Of a stretch of 64,000 bases of DNA, positions 8,247 to 17,819 are shown one piece after another. The stretch is from Planctomycetaceae bacterium (lineage in GTDB: Bacteria > Planctomycetota > Phycisphaerae > UBA1845 > UTPLA1). The notes under the pieces are model-generated. The model worked only from the letters and a program-made list of their open reading frames with translations, made no database searches and was not told the DNA's origin. Location of the stretch: assembly GCA_011525745.1 (NCBI GenBank), contig WYBU01000029.1, positions 1-64,000 on the forward strand. Reading direction: 5' to 3'. A program made the translations under genes and the position numbers. How positions within the stretch are numbered: the stretch's first letter is position 1; each line of letters opens with the position of its first letter.

Positions 8247-8996
8247 CTAATCGCTTCCACGCCCCGCCTCCAGCGAGGCGCCGACGCGGAAAGAGAGTTG
8301 CTCGAGCATGACGGCCATGTCGACCGACAGCACTTCGACCGCCGCCGGCGTGTTCAGCGTCATCGGCGCGAAATTGAGAATCCCCGTCACGCCGGCCTCG
8401 ATCAGGCGATCGGCCACCGCCTGCCCCGCGTCGGCCGGCACGGCGATGATGCCCAGCCGGATGTCATGACGCTGTACGGTCTCCGACAGTTCGCGGAGCG
8501 GCTGAATGCACACGTCGTTGAGCCAGGGCACCGGCCGGCCGAGCTTGGTTTCGTCGTTGTCGAAGACGGCGACGAGTTTGAAACCCTTTCGCTCGAACCC
8601 GCGATAGGCGGTCAATGCGCTACCGAGATTGCCCATGCCGATGAGGACGACGTTCCAGACGCGATCGGTACCGAGGATGCGGCGCAGGCGGCGGATGAGA
8701 TCGGGGACGGAATAGCCGATGCCGGGACTGCCGAATTGTCCAAAATAGGCCAGGTCCTTGCGAACCTGGGCGTCGGTGATTCGAAGTGCGTCACCTAACT
8801 GCCTGCTGGATATGGTCTTACGGTCGGACCATGCGAGCCGTTCGAGCTGTCGCAGGTAGAGGCTCAGGCGTTGAACCGCCGGATCGGGAATCCGCTTGTT
8901 GTCGTTTTCGGCCAACGGCGACCGGTGCCGCTGGCCTGACCGGTCCGCGTCGGTCTGTCCCTTTTGCCTTCCGGCTCGATTCGACGACGCACCCAT
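8247..8996 (-). CDS. rex: Redox-sensing transcriptional repressor Rex
   Basis: About 249 residues. An N-terminal winged helix (AVQRLSLYLRQLERL, ISSRQLGDALRITDAQVRKD) is followed by the Rex hallmark DLAYFGQFGSPGIGY and a Rossmann NAD(H)-binding domain with GMGNLGSAL. Rex senses the NADH/NAD+ ratio and represses respiratory and fermentation genes when NADH is low. The protein has a ~35-residue basic, low-complexity N-terminal extension compared with usual Rex. An ATG at 8996 is used; a TTG two codons upstream is also possible. No clear Rex operator was found in the adjoining 190 bases. Confidence 0.95.
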   Translation of the reverse strand: MGASSNRAGRQKGQTDADRSGQRHRSPLAENDNKRIPDPAVQRLSLYLRQLERLAWSDRKTISSRQLGDALRITDAQVRKDLAYFGQFGSPGIGYSVPDLIRRLRRILGTDRVWNVVLIGMGNLGSALTAYRGFERKGFKLVAVFDNDETKLGRPVPWLNDVCIQPLRELSETVQRHDIRLGIIAVPADAGQAVADRLIEAGVTGILNFAPMTLNTPAAVEVLSVDMAVMLEQLSFRVGASLEAGRGSD

Positions 8997-9186
8997 GAAC
9001 AATCATCCTACGCCTCATGGCGTGATGAGGCAAGCACTTTGTACCCCTTGTGAAATCTCCGTAACGTATGATGCCATGATGGGTTGAATGCCTTGTCGGC
9101 TTGACAGTGCCCACCCATCGCGGTAACAAGGGAAGCCTTCAATGCACAGCGCCTGAAGATTATCGACAACCCCCTGGAATCCGCGG

Positions 9187-10239
9187 ATGAGACCCCGATT
9201 TCGCGACGTGACGTTTCAACGACTTTGTATCACCCGATCCTGCTCTGTCGCGGCCGTCCTGCTGGCGGCGCTGGCCGCGCCCGCCGCGGCGCGCGGCCAG
9301 CAGACGAACCCGCTGGCTGAGATCGCGAAGAAGACCGACATCGGCGACGCCGATCGCCAGGCGATTCGCCGTGCGGTGGAAGATCGCGTTCAAACGATGG
9401 TTCGGGCGACGCGTGACGTGGACCGGGTCGATGCCCGTCAGGCGCTGATCGAATGGCTGAAGCCGGGCACGCCGCCGTTTCGAGCAGCCGGTGCGACGAT
9501 CGCCTCCGAGGAACTGACGCCGGTTCTGTCCGGCGGCAAGCTGTCGGCCGCGCTGGATGCGGCGATGATCATCGGAGAACTTCGCCATCCGGCGACGCGC
9601 GATGCGTTGATCGCGGCGCTGAATTCGCGTTTCGCGGCGGTGCGTTATCGCGGCGCGCTGGGGATTCAGCATTTGCAGGACCAGTTGACCGAGCCGTCGA
9701 CGTATCAGCCGGTGATCGCGGCACTGGCCGACGCGGGCGAGCGCGAGACGAGTTCATCGGTGGTGCGGGTCATCTACCGCGCCCTGGATTTTTCGCAGGC
9801 CCAGAAGGACTTCGCCGGCGCCAATGAGGTTTCGATTGCGCTGGCGCGCATTTTCGCGGCGCGGTTTGAGTATTCGGAGCACGATCCGACGCCCGACGCG
9901 GTGGGTTGCGCGGTGGCGCTGCGGATCGCGCGGCAGCTCAAGGAACCGCCCACGCGGCTGGTGGCGGGGCTGACGTTCGTGCTGCGCCGGCTGGCGGCGA
10001 TGGCGCGCGACGACGCCGAGTCGGTGCGCGTGGACGTAGTCGAGTCCTGCGAGACGGCGTTGCACGGCCTGCTCGAAGCGCACGGGGTGCAGACGCGCAA
10101 TCTGCCGCGCGTGACGGATGCGATTCGCGCTAAGGCCGACGCCAAACAACTCGAAGCCGCCCTCGCGGCGCTGCTGGGCGCCGAAGGCAAGCCGGGCGTG
10201 CTCAATCAGGCGCCGTGGAACCTGCCGATGGGAGGGTAG
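9187..10239 (+). CDS. Exported alpha-helical (HEAT-like) protein
   Basis: About 350 residues with a signal peptide (SCSVAAVLLAALAAPAAARGQ). The mature part is helical and Ala/Leu-rich, with segments resembling HEAT repeats (ALDAAMIIGELRHPATRDALIAAL, VRYRGALGIQHL, YQPVIAALADAGERETSSSVVRVIYRAL split here for length), so a periplasmic scaffolding or binding role is plausible. No catalytic motif is seen. It is divergent from rex. I do not recognise a named family. A few purine bases (TGGAA) lie upstream of the ATG. Confidence 0.75.
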   Translation: MRPRFRDVTFQRLCITRSCSVAAVLLAALAAPAAARGQQTNPLAEIAKKTDIGDADRQAIRRAVEDRVQTMVRATRDVDRVDARQALIEWLKPGTPPFRAAGATIASEELTPVLSGGKLSAALDAAMIIGELRHPATRDALIAALNSRFAAVRYRGALGIQHLQDQLTEPSTYQPVIAALADAGERETSSSVVRVIYRALDFSQAQKDFAGANEVSIALARIFAARFEYSEHDPTPDAVGCAVALRIARQLKEPPTRLVAGLTFVLRRLAAMARDDAESVRVDVVESCETALHGLLEAHGVQTRNLPRVTDAIRAKADAKQLEAALAALLGAEGKPGVLNQAPWNLPMGG

Positions 10240-10638
10240 GGCGTCCGTGACTCGCCTGGACGCGCGGCGCGGCGCATCATGGCGTTAGACTGAATCGCTT
10301 CGCAAAATACAGAGTATGTCGGTTGATGACCTGCGAGAAATGCTGCGACGCGATCGCTTTGAGCCGTTTCGCGTGCGCCTCGGCAGCGGCGATTACAACA
10401 CATTGCAGCGCTGGAAACACTTGGCGAAGGCGGCAACGGTTCGCCCGGCGGCGCAACTCGGTCATAACGGTTCGGCGCAGGCGTTGCGTTTGGTGAGATC
10501 ATCTGCCTGCTGACCAGGATCGTGTACGAGTCTGTTGACGCTGAACCGCTCTTCTTTTCAGCCGGTTTCTCGCGGAACACATGATCCGTCGCGCGCCAGT
10601 TACAATTAAGCCGGTTTCGTGCCATCCTGGCCATCGTC
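10240..10638. other. Intergenic region with a decayed small gene
   Basis: Apart from the truncated gene at 10316-10513, the region holds a TACAAT -10-like hexamer at 10601-10606, 32 bases before the ATG of the peptide-binding protein. No -35 box at 16-18 bases is evident. Confidence 0.4.
10316..10513 (+). pseudogene. Truncated planctomycete small hypothetical protein
   Basis: The first ~26 residues (MSVDDLREMLRRDRFEPFRV then RLGSGD) match a small planctomycete family of roughly 80-110 residues that normally begins 'lxxLlrxxPFxPFrixlssG' (recalled, not searched). After SGDY the sequence loses the expected conserved continuation and becomes low-complexity until a stop at codon 66. I read it as a frameshifted or truncated copy. 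No strong ribosome site is visible. Confidence 0.45.
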
Positions 10639-12393
10639 ATGCGCATCATTATCCTCGTTCTGTTCGCCATCCTGCTCGCCGCCGTCGCCGCCGTGGCGTG
10701 GTCGGCGGATGAAGCACCCGCTCAGTTTCGCTTCAGCGGCAGCGGGGCCATCGCCACGCTCGATCCGGCGCAGATGAGCTGGATTCAGGACTTGCGCATC
10801 GCCGGGTTGATGTACGAGGGGCTGTTCGCCACGGACCCCGACACGCTGCGCCCCATACCGGCGTGCGCCGAACAGATCGACATCGACGCCTCCGGTCGCG
10901 AGTACACGTTCCGGCTGCGCGCCGACGCACGCTGGAGCAACGGCGATCCGGTGGCGGCCGACGACTTCATCTTCGCGTGGCGCCGCGCGATCGAGCCGGG
11001 CACGGCCGCCGACTACGCCTTTTTCTTTCACGATGTCGAGGGCCTGGCCGATTACGTCGCCTGGCGCTGGCAGGAAATCAACCGCATTGCGGCGCTGCCG
11101 CCGTCACAGCGCTTCGACGCGGCGACGCGACACCTGGCCGAGGCCGATGCGCGCTTTGCGCAGACGGTGGCGCTGCGTGCCGTCAATCCGCAAACGCTGC
11201 ACCTGCGGCTGCGCCGGCCGGTGGCGTACTGGCTCGACATTGTCTCGTTCGCGGCCGCTTATCCGCTGCATCGGCGCAGCGTCGAACCGCACCGCCGCGT
11301 GGGTGAGTCGGGCATCGTGTATTACGACGAGCAATGGGCCAAGCCCGGTTGCACACACTACAACGGGCCTTACGCATTGAGTGACTGGCGCTTCAAGCGC
11401 GGCCTGACGCTGCGGCGCAATTCGCATTACTGGGACCGCGGGCGCATTCACATCGAGTCGGTCGCCTGCCTCGATGTCGCCGATCCCGACACCGCCTGGT
11501 TGATGTATTCGACCGGCCGGCTGGACTGGCTGCCGTCGGTGGAGGCGAGCTTCGCTCCGGTGCTGGTCGCGCAGGCGCGGCAGCGGGCGGACATTCACCC
11601 CTATCGCGCTTTCGGCACGTACTACTACAACATCAATTGCCGGCCACGACTGTGGGACGGCCGGCCGAACCCGTTCGCCGATCCGCGCGTGCGCCGCGCG
11701 TTTTCGCTGGCGGTCGATCGGGCGGCGCTGGTCGATCACGTGACGCGGCGCGGCGAGCCGCCGGCGACGACGCTGGTGCCGCCCGGCGTCATACCCGATT
11801 ACCCGTCGGTCGAGGGGATGGGCTTCGATCCCGGCCGGGCGCAGACCGAGCTGGCGGCGGCGGGCTACCCCGGCGGGCGGGGATTTCCGCGCGTGCGGCT
11901 GCTGTACAGCACGGACGGACCTCACGGCCTGATCGCCGAATCGATCGCAGGCATGTGGCGCCGCACACTGGGCGTGAGCGTTCGGCTGGCGGGCAAGGAA
12001 GTTCAGTCCTTTCGAGAGGATAAGAAGAATCAAGTGTTCATGATCGCCCGCGCGAGCTGGTACGGCGACTATCTCGATCCCACGACGTTCCTTGACACGC
12101 TGCGTCGCGAGAACGGCAACAACGACTCGGCTTTCGCCGACGACGCCTACGAGGCGCTGCTCGATGCAGCCGAGGCGGAGCACCATCCGGGGGCGCGGCT
12201 GTCGCGGCTGGCCGAAGCGGAGCGGTATCTGGTCAACGAGGCCGCGCCTATCATTCCGCTGTACGGATTCGTGCACATCGCGGCGTTCGATCCCGCGCGG
12301 GCCGAGGGGCTGAACGTTAATGCGCGGATGGTGCTGTCGCTGAAAGATGTCACGCTGCGAGACAACGAAGGCACTTCGGCGACCGCGGACTGA
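10639..12393 (+). CDS. Peptide/oligopeptide ABC transporter substrate-binding protein
   Basis: About 584 residues, family SBP_bac_5 (OppA/DppA cluster). A signal peptide (MRIIILVLFAILLAAVAAVA) is followed by the typical opening SGSGAIATLDPAQMSW, GLMYEGLF, YTFRLRADARWSNGDPVAADDF and WRRAIEPGTA. The C-terminus has IIPLYGF, also typical. It should bind peptides in the periplasm and deliver them to a permease. The permease gene follows after 171 bases that contain a dispersed repeat. Neither the second permease nor the ATPases follow, so the transporter is incomplete at this locus. A weak TACAAT box lies 32 bases upstream. Confidence 0.9.
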   Translation: MRIIILVLFAILLAAVAAVAWSADEAPAQFRFSGSGAIATLDPAQMSWIQDLRIAGLMYEGLFATDPDTLRPIPACAEQIDIDASGREYTFRLRADARWSNGDPVAADDFIFAWRRAIEPGTAADYAFFFHDVEGLADYVAWRWQEINRIAALPPSQRFDAATRHLAEADARFAQTVALRAVNPQTLHLRLRRPVAYWLDIVSFAAAYPLHRRSVEPHRRVGESGIVYYDEQWAKPGCTHYNGPYALSDWRFKRGLTLRRNSHYWDRGRIHIESVACLDVADPDTAWLMYSTGRLDWLPSVEASFAPVLVAQARQRADIHPYRAFGTYYYNINCRPRLWDGRPNPFADPRVRRAFSLAVDRAALVDHVTRRGEPPATTLVPPGVIPDYPSVEGMGFDPGRAQTELAAAGYPGGRGFPRVRLLYSTDGPHGLIAESIAGMWRRTLGVSVRLAGKEVQSFREDKKNQVFMIARASWYGDYLDPTTFLDTLRRENGNNDSAFADDAYEALLDAAEAEHHPGARLSRLAEAERYLVNEAAPIIPLYGFVHIAAFDPARAEGLNVNARMVLSLKDVTLRDNEGTSATAD

Positions 12394-12475
12394 TGCGCCG
12401 TTCAGCCGCATCGCTCAAGAACGCAAGACCCGGTTCGCGCGAGGGCTTCGCCGTGCCGCCCATTCGGGGCGTGCT

Positions 12476-12500
12476 CCGTCGCTCCCTTACGGTCGCGGGT
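12476..12500. repeat. Dispersed repeat inside the peptide-transporter operon
   Basis: A copy of CGCTCCCTTACGGTCGCGGG sits between the binding-protein and permease genes. The same family occurs at 6817-6940, 35654-35700 and 63077-63112. Confidence 0.7.
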
Positions 12501-12564
12501 CAGCCCAGCGCGCGTCCGGTTGTACCTTCATCGTCCGACGCCGTATGCTCTTCCGCCGATCCCC

Positions 12565-13503
12565 ATGAGCCTGCGCTTTCCTGCTCGCGTCGCCACACGG
12601 CTGTTGCAGTCCCTGATCGTGCTGTTCACGGTTTATACCGTCACGTTCGTCATGATCGTCGCCGTGCCGGGCAATCCGTTTCAGCGCGAGGGCGCTCGGG
12701 CGCTGGCGCCCGACGTCGAGCGCGGTCTGCGCGAACGATACGGCATGCAGTCTAATGTGCGCTTTTATGTCGATTATCTGCGCCGCGTGATGCACGGCGA
12801 CCTGGGCGTTTCGCTCGAATACCGCAACTGGACCTGCAATCAAATCATCGCCGACGCCCTGCCGGTCAGCATGGCCATCGGCGCGGTCGCCATCGCCGTT
12901 GCGGCGCTGGCGGGCGTGACGCTGGGCGCGGCGTCGGCCGTGCGGCCGGGCGGATGGATCGACCTCGCCGCAATGGGACTGGCCGCCCTGGCCGTCAGCA
13001 TACCGACTTTCGTCGTGGCGGCCGTGCTGCTCGTGCTGTTCAGCGTGACGTGGCCCATGCTGCCGGCGGGACAGTGGTCGGGGCCGCTGGACCTGATTCG
13101 CCCGGCGGTGGCGCTGAGTCTCGTACCGATGGCGTATGTGACGCGGCTGACGCGGTCGGGCATGATCGAGGCGATGAGCGCGGATTACGTGCGCACGGCG
13201 CGGGCCAAGGGCCTGTCGGAACGACACGTGGTCTGGCGTCACGCCCTGCCGAACGCGCTGCTGCCGGTCGTGAATTACCTGGGACCCGCGGCGGCGTGGA
13301 CGATGACCGGATCGTTCGTCGTCGAGCGCGTGTTCAACATTCCGGGACTGGGCACGCACTTCGTCAACGGCGTGCTCAACCGCGATCAGATGCTCGTGCT
13401 GGCGGTGGTGCTGGTCTTTTCGACGATCATACTGCTGTTCAACCTGCTGGTCGATCTGGCGTGCGCGTGGCTCGATCCGCGTGTAGGTGACGCGGCACAA
13501 TGA
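12565..13503 (+). CDS. Peptide ABC transporter permease (OppB/DppB type)
   Basis: About 312 residues with six predicted membrane segments. It matches the BPD_transp_1 family: N-terminal RVATRLLQSLIVLFTVYTVTF, VPGNPF, YLRRVMHGDLGVS, and the EAA loop YVRTARAKGLSERHVVWRHA followed by LPNALLPV. It should form half of the membrane channel for peptides delivered by the upstream binding protein. The start at 12565 gives the standard N-terminus; 15 extra in-frame codons upstream are not family-like. Its stop overlaps (ATGA) a 51-codon open frame where an OppC gene would normally begin. Confidence 0.9.
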   Translation: MSLRFPARVATRLLQSLIVLFTVYTVTFVMIVAVPGNPFQREGARALAPDVERGLRERYGMQSNVRFYVDYLRRVMHGDLGVSLEYRNWTCNQIIADALPVSMAIGAVAIAVAALAGVTLGAASAVRPGGWIDLAAMGLAALAVSIPTFVVAAVLLVLFSVTWPMLPAGQWSGPLDLIRPAVALSLVPMAYVTRLTRSGMIEAMSADYVRTARAKGLSERHVVWRHALPNALLPVVNYLGPAAAWTMTGSFVVERVFNIPGLGTHFVNGVLNRDQMLVLAVVLVFSTIILLFNLLVDLACAWLDPRVGDAAQ

Positions 13504-13655
13504 GCCGACCGACCACACAAGGATCTCGGTTGAATCACGTGAAGCGGGCCGGTGGCCCGTGCTCATGCAGTCAAACAGCGGCATCCGACGATGCTTCGCA
13601 CGAAGGCGGCGGCGCCACATCGTGCTGCGCATGCGAACGCCCCACCCCGCGCTGA
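13500..13655 (+). pseudogene. 51-codon frame at the expected OppC position
   Basis: An ATG overlaps the permease stop codon in the ATGA arrangement typical of oppB-oppC junctions. The frame (MSRPTTQGSRLNHVKRAGGP onward) has no membrane segment and ends at 13655 inside a hairpin. It could be the remnant start of a deleted second permease, or chance. Low confidence. Confidence 0.25.
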
Positions 13656-13673
13656 GGGAACCGCAGGGTGGGG
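13640..13673. terminator. Bidirectional terminator-like hairpin
   Basis: CCCCACCC (13640-13647) pairs with GGGTGGGG (13666-13673) around an 18-base loop, between the convergent permease and DUF1573 genes. There is no T-run, so it may be rho-dependent or a repeat. Confidence 0.45.
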
Positions 13674-13709
13674 TGTGATATGAGGGATTCGATTGGGAAC
13701 GTATCGACG

Positions 13710-15197
13710 CTACTCGGACGGCGGTTTGCCCGCCGGCTGCGTCGTCGCGACTCCGTCGTCGCCCCGGTTCTCTTTTGGCGCATCACCGGCGTTGCCGTCG
13801 GCGTTTCCGTCGCCGCCGCCACCCATGAGCACGGCGCCGCCCGGCGGCGACACCACGCCCACGTTGGGCCGTGCGACGCGCGCCGTAGGCCGTGCCGGCT
13901 GCGTTGTTGCGACGCCCGTCGCGCCGGCCGGTCGCGAGGCGGCGGCCGTCACCGGCGGCAGGCCGCGGCTGGATACCGAGTAAACCGTGATTTTCAGACT
14001 CGGAAACTCGGGATCATCGGTGGTCACGATCAGATTCTTGGCGCCGGGCAGGCGATAGCCCATCGGCGCGTGGATGTTGATGCGTGCAATCGGCGGCGGT
14101 TCATTCTTGAGTTTGTCGGGCGACATCCACGGATCTTTGCGCGGCTTGCGCTCGGTGTTGGGAACGACCTCGACGCGCAATTCGGGGGCATCGGCGATCT
14201 CGGCGCTGAGGATGTTCACCGTCGCCTTGCCGTAATTCATGATGTCCGTTCCGAACGGCGAGCCGCCGCGCACTTCCTCGGGCAGGCGGATATTGACCGG
14301 CTTGGCGGCGATGCGCGGCGGGCGATAGGCCGAAACGCGCAGCGGCCAGACCGGCTTGCTGGGGTGCGAAGTCTTGATTCGGAAGTAATGCTGCAAGTAA
14401 CCCGAGGGCAGCGGCGGGACCGTGCGGACCGTCACCTTCCATTTCTTGCCGACCTCGAGTTCTTCCAGGTCCAGCGCAAACGGCCGGTCCGGCTGGCTGG
14501 TCGGCGCGCTGGCGTTGGGCGGGCGCCGTGCCGGCCCGTCGGGGAGCACTTCGAGCGTCACCGGCTCATCGACATTGCTTGTCACTATCGCCGTCTGCGT
14601 CAGTTCGGAGTCGGGGTCGATGATCTCGGCGAACGTCCCGCAACTGTTGGGCGCCATGGTCAGCAGCGTCTTGACGTGGCCTTCCATGATGACGCGGAAC
14701 GTCGGCCGCTGCGGATCGTTGGTCTTGATCGTCGCGCCCTTGGTGAGGCGCTGGCCCAGGCCATCGGTGCGAAGCGTGAAGGGCACATGCCCGACCTGAC
14801 CCGGCTTGATGACTCGCTCGAACTGACCGGGCACGGTGCAGTGACAATCGGCTTTCACGTCGTCGATGATCAGCGTTTCGGTGCTGCTGGTGTTGCGAAT
14901 CTCGAAGCGGTGCGTGACGTTGGCACCCTGCCAGACCTCGCCGAAATTGTAGAACGTCGCCGGGCACTCGAACCAGGCGCCGTTCAACGGGCCGGACAAA
15001 ACGGGCTGCGTCGTCCCGGCTCGCGCAACGGCCGGTTGCGGCTGTCCGGTCAGGCCGGGACCCTGAAGCCTGGGAGGCTCGGCCGGCTGCGTCGCGTCGG
15101 GCGGCGTCGATTGTTCGGCCGGTACGGCCGTTTGTGCCCTGGCGGGCGTGTTGGCAAGAGCAAGGATGCAGGCACAGAGTCCAAGGATGCGATGCAT
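13710..15197 (-). CDS. Exported DUF1573-domain protein
   Basis: About 495 residues. Signal peptide MHRILGLCACILALANTPARA, then a Pro/Thr/Gln-rich linker. The DUF1573 signature begins at FYNFGEVWQGANVTHRFEIR and continues NTSSTETLIIDDVKADCHCT, an Ig-like fold with the conserved CxC. Further beta-rich units of similar pattern follow (TFRVIMEGHV; SHPSKPVWPLRVSAY; LIVTTDDPEFPSLKITVYSV), so there may be two or three such domains. The C-terminal ~95 residues are low-complexity (Gly/Pro/Ala/Thr). In planctomycetes such proteins are exported and of unknown function. It is preceded by the TerC/MFS operon on the same strand, 88 bases away. Confidence 0.8.
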   Translation of the reverse strand: MHRILGLCACILALANTPARAQTAVPAEQSTPPDATQPAEPPRLQGPGLTGQPQPAVARAGTTQPVLSGPLNGAWFECPATFYNFGEVWQGANVTHRFEIRNTSSTETLIIDDVKADCHCTVPGQFERVIKPGQVGHVPFTLRTDGLGQRLTKGATIKTNDPQRPTFRVIMEGHVKTLLTMAPNSCGTFAEIIDPDSELTQTAIVTSNVDEPVTLEVLPDGPARRPPNASAPTSQPDRPFALDLEELEVGKKWKVTVRTVPPLPSGYLQHYFRIKTSHPSKPVWPLRVSAYRPPRIAAKPVNIRLPEEVRGGSPFGTDIMNYGKATVNILSAEIADAPELRVEVVPNTERKPRKDPWMSPDKLKNEPPPIARINIHAPMGYRLPGAKNLIVTTDDPEFPSLKITVYSVSSRGLPPVTAAASRPAGATGVATTQPARPTARVARPNVGVVSPPGGAVLMGGGGDGNADGNAGDAPKENRGDDGVATTQPAGKPPSE

Positions 15198-15285
15198 GAT
15201 GCAGTTTCCCTCCGCGGGCGAAACACCCGCCGGCTCTGGAACGGCGACGGCGAATCCCCCATTATGAGGGCCAAGCGGCCCGTTG

Positions 15286-16386
15286 TCATGACGCTTGACC
15301 GGTTATTTCCCCCCTTGGCGCGGGCGTTCGCGGATTTTCGCGGCTTTTCGCGTCGGGGCTTCCGCTGACGGTGGAGGTCGCTGCCGTGTCCGATTCGGCC
15401 GGCCCGGCGCGCAGGCCCAATCGCCCCATTCGCCGAGCCGCGAGGACGGACGCCAGCATGCCGACGGCCAGGATCGAGCAGATGACGATCAGCGACGCCT
15501 CGATCGACAGGGCGTCCGGAAATGCGTGCGCCAGAATCATCTTGACGCCCACAAACGCCAGCACGAACACCAGGCTGAGCTTGAGGTAGCGGAACCGATC
15601 CATCAGGCTGGCCAGGGCGAAATAGAGCGAACGCAGCCCGAGAATCGCGAAGACGTTGGACGTGAACACGATGAACGGATCGCGCGTCACGGCGAAGATG
15701 GCGGGAATGGAATCCACCGCGAACAGCACGTCGGTGCTTTCGACGACCAGCAACACAAGAAACAACGGCGTGACGGCGGCGCGGCCGTCGATTCGCGTGA
15801 AGAACCGCTGCCCCTCGAAGTTGGGGCTGACCGGGTACCAGCGACGGGCAACCCGGACCAGAATGTTGTTCTCGGGTTCGACGCTCTCCTCGCTGGTCAG
15901 CAGCATCTTTACCGCCGTGAGGAACAGAATCGCGCCGAACACGTAGGTGATCCAGTCAAAGCGCCGGATCAGCGCGACGCCCGCGGCAATCATCACGCCG
16001 CGCATGATCAGCGCGCCGAGGATGCCCCAGAACAGCACGCGGTGCTGATACACCGCCGGCACGCGGAAATATGCGAAAATCATCGCGATGACGAAGATGT
16101 TGTCGAGGCTCAGCGACTTCTCGATCAGATATCCCGAGAAGAATTCCAGCGCCGCCTGCCGCCCCCCGAGCTGATGCCCGATGTGCAGGCCGATGCCGAG
16201 CCAGTGATGCTCGTACATGTAATAGACGGCGGAGTTGAAGAGCAGAGCGATGATCACCCAGAAGGCGGTCCAGGCCAGGGCTTCGCGCGTGCCGATGACG
16301 TGCGGCCGGCGATGAAATACGCCCAGATCCAGGGCCAACATGCCGAGGACAAGGACGATGAATCCGACCCAGAGCCACACCGTCAT
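15286..16386 (-). CDS. TerC/Alx-family membrane protein
   Basis: About 366 residues and roughly nine membrane segments. Family motifs are SGYLIEKSLSLDNIFVIAMI and ESTDVLFAVDSIPAIFAVTR, whose buried acidic residues are essential in TerC/Alx proteins, plus SNVFAILGLRSLYFALA. Family members export manganese or protect against metal and pH stress. The gene overlaps the upstream MFS gene by four bases (ATGA), so the two are translationally coupled. The C-terminus has a ~45-residue hydrophilic tail beyond the usual end. No yybP-ykoY riboswitch was recognised upstream of the operon. Confidence 0.9.
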   Translation of the reverse strand: MTVWLWVGFIVLVLGMLALDLGVFHRRPHVIGTREALAWTAFWVIIALLFNSAVYYMYEHHWLGIGLHIGHQLGGRQAALEFFSGYLIEKSLSLDNIFVIAMIFAYFRVPAVYQHRVLFWGILGALIMRGVMIAAGVALIRRFDWITYVFGAILFLTAVKMLLTSEESVEPENNILVRVARRWYPVSPNFEGQRFFTRIDGRAAVTPLFLVLLVVESTDVLFAVDSIPAIFAVTRDPFIVFTSNVFAILGLRSLYFALASLMDRFRYLKLSLVFVLAFVGVKMILAHAFPDALSIEASLIVICSILAVGMLASVLAARRMGRLGLRAGPAESDTAATSTVSGSPDAKSRENPRTPAPRGEITGQAS

Positions 16387-17819
16387 GAAATTGGGTACCT
16401 CGTCTTTGGCTCCGACTCTTCCGCGGCCGCACCGCGCGGCAGACTCGACAACACCGGCCGGCTGAGCGACCCCGCCGACGGCCGCATGGCATCGGCTCGC
16501 ACGACAATGGGAACCGGCACGAACGGCCGGTCCGGCACGCGCCGCAACAGCGGAAGCGTCAGCAGGCGACCGACGAACGATGCGGCGAACAGCACCATGT
16601 AAGCGGTCCGCCCCTCTCCGATGAAATGCAGCATGGCGCCGCCGATCAGCGAACCTCCGACCAGCGCCACGGCGTTGGCAAGATTGAAGGCGGCCAGCAC
16701 GCTCGTGCGCTCTTCCTCACGGATCGTTTCGAACAGCATGAGGAAGTTTCCCAGCTCGTACGCGCCCCACATCGCGCCGGCGAGCAGTTGAACCGCCAGA
16801 AGATACCAGAAGTCGCCCGACACCAGCCACAGCGCCGACAGCGGCACGATGCCCCATCCGCCCAGCCACAGCAGCCGCCGCACGCCGCGACGTCGCGCAA
16901 AGCGGCCCAGCGCCGGCAGCGTGGCACTCTTGGCAACGAACGCCGCGGCGATGAGCACCGAGTACGCCAGATACGAAAAGTGCAGTTGATTTAGCAAATA
17001 AGGCGTGAAGAACGGGCCGGCGATCTGGATGGTGGTCTGCACGGCGAGCATATAGACCAGCAGGCGGCCGTCGGGACCGTGCCGCGCGCGGCGCCACAAC
17101 TCGCCCAGCGAAACGTCCTGGTGCGTGTCCAGTTCCGCGTCGGACTCGCTGTGCCGCGTCAGCAGCATCGAGGATACAAGGCGCGCCAGCATGGCGACGC
17201 TGAAAAGCACCGCGAACATCGCCGCCGGCCCCCACGGACGGCTCGCCGCCTGCAAGGCCCAGCCGCCCGCCAGCAGGCCGATCAGCGTGGCCGCCTGCAT
17301 GATTCGGGTTCGGTGTGCGAAAAAGGTGGTGCGCAGAAGTGTGGGCACCAGGCGGCTCATCCAGGTGTTCCAGGCGGCGCCGGCGGCCAGCCCGGCGGCC
17401 CAGTAGACCGATGCGGCCAGGAACACGATCGCAACGGGGCCGCGGCCAAGCAGCGCCATGGCGATCATGGGCAGGAAGCTGGCCGCCTGAATCGCCACGG
17501 TGAGCGCGACCCACAGTCGATGCGAGCCGATGCGGCGGACGCCCCACGGTGCAGCCAGTTGTACGAATCCGCCGGCCAGCATGGGGAGCGAGGCCACGAG
17601 TCCGGCGGCGATCTCGCCGGCGCCGAGGGCCAGGACGAAGGCGGGGAAATAGGTTTCGCCGATGCCGACCATGAGGCTGTACGCGCCGCCGTCGGCGGCG
17701 ATCAGGCGCAGGTCGCGTCGCAGCACGGTGCTACGTCGGGGAGGCTCGTCGGCGGGGTCAGTCGGCGCATCGTCCCGCGGGGGTGCGGAGTCGGCGATCG
17801 AGGCGGGAGGCGAGGACAT
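16383..17819 (-). CDS. MFS transporter
   Basis: About 478 residues, with 11-12 hydrophobic segments after a ~35-residue acidic/Pro-rich N-terminus. It starts the membrane part with LIAADGGAYSLMVGIGETYF and includes AAPWGVRRIGSHRLWVAL, an A-motif-like loop. It resembles the PF07690 transporters of unknown substrate that planctomycetes carry in large numbers. It is the first gene of a two-gene operon with TerC, which hints at a metal- or stress-linked role, but the substrate cannot be read from the sequence. Confidence 0.75.
   Translation of the reverse strand: MSSPPASIADSAPPRDDAPTDPADEPPRRSTVLRRDLRLIAADGGAYSLMVGIGETYFPAFVLALGAGEIAAGLVASLPMLAGGFVQLAAPWGVRRIGSHRLWVALTVAIQAASFLPMIAMALLGRGPVAIVFLAASVYWAAGLAAGAAWNTWMSRLVPTLLRTTFFAHRTRIMQAATLIGLLAGGWALQAASRPWGPAAMFAVLFSVAMLARLVSSMLLTRHSESDAELDTHQDVSLGELWRRARHGPDGRLLVYMLAVQTTIQIAGPFFTPYLLNQLHFSYLAYSVLIAAAFVAKSATLPALGRFARRRGVRRLLWLGGWGIVPLSALWLVSGDFWYLLAVQLLAGAMWGAYELGNFLMLFETIREEERTSVLAAFNLANAVALVGGSLIGGAMLHFIGEGRTAYMVLFAASFVGRLLTLPLLRRVPDRPFVPVPIVVRADAMRPSAGSLSRPVLSSLPRGAAAEESEPKTRYPIS

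Noticed and set aside
8997-9186. Rex operator in the rex/HEAT-protein divergent region
   Set aside because: TTGTGAAATCTCC looks like half a site but has no matching inverted half at the expected spacing.
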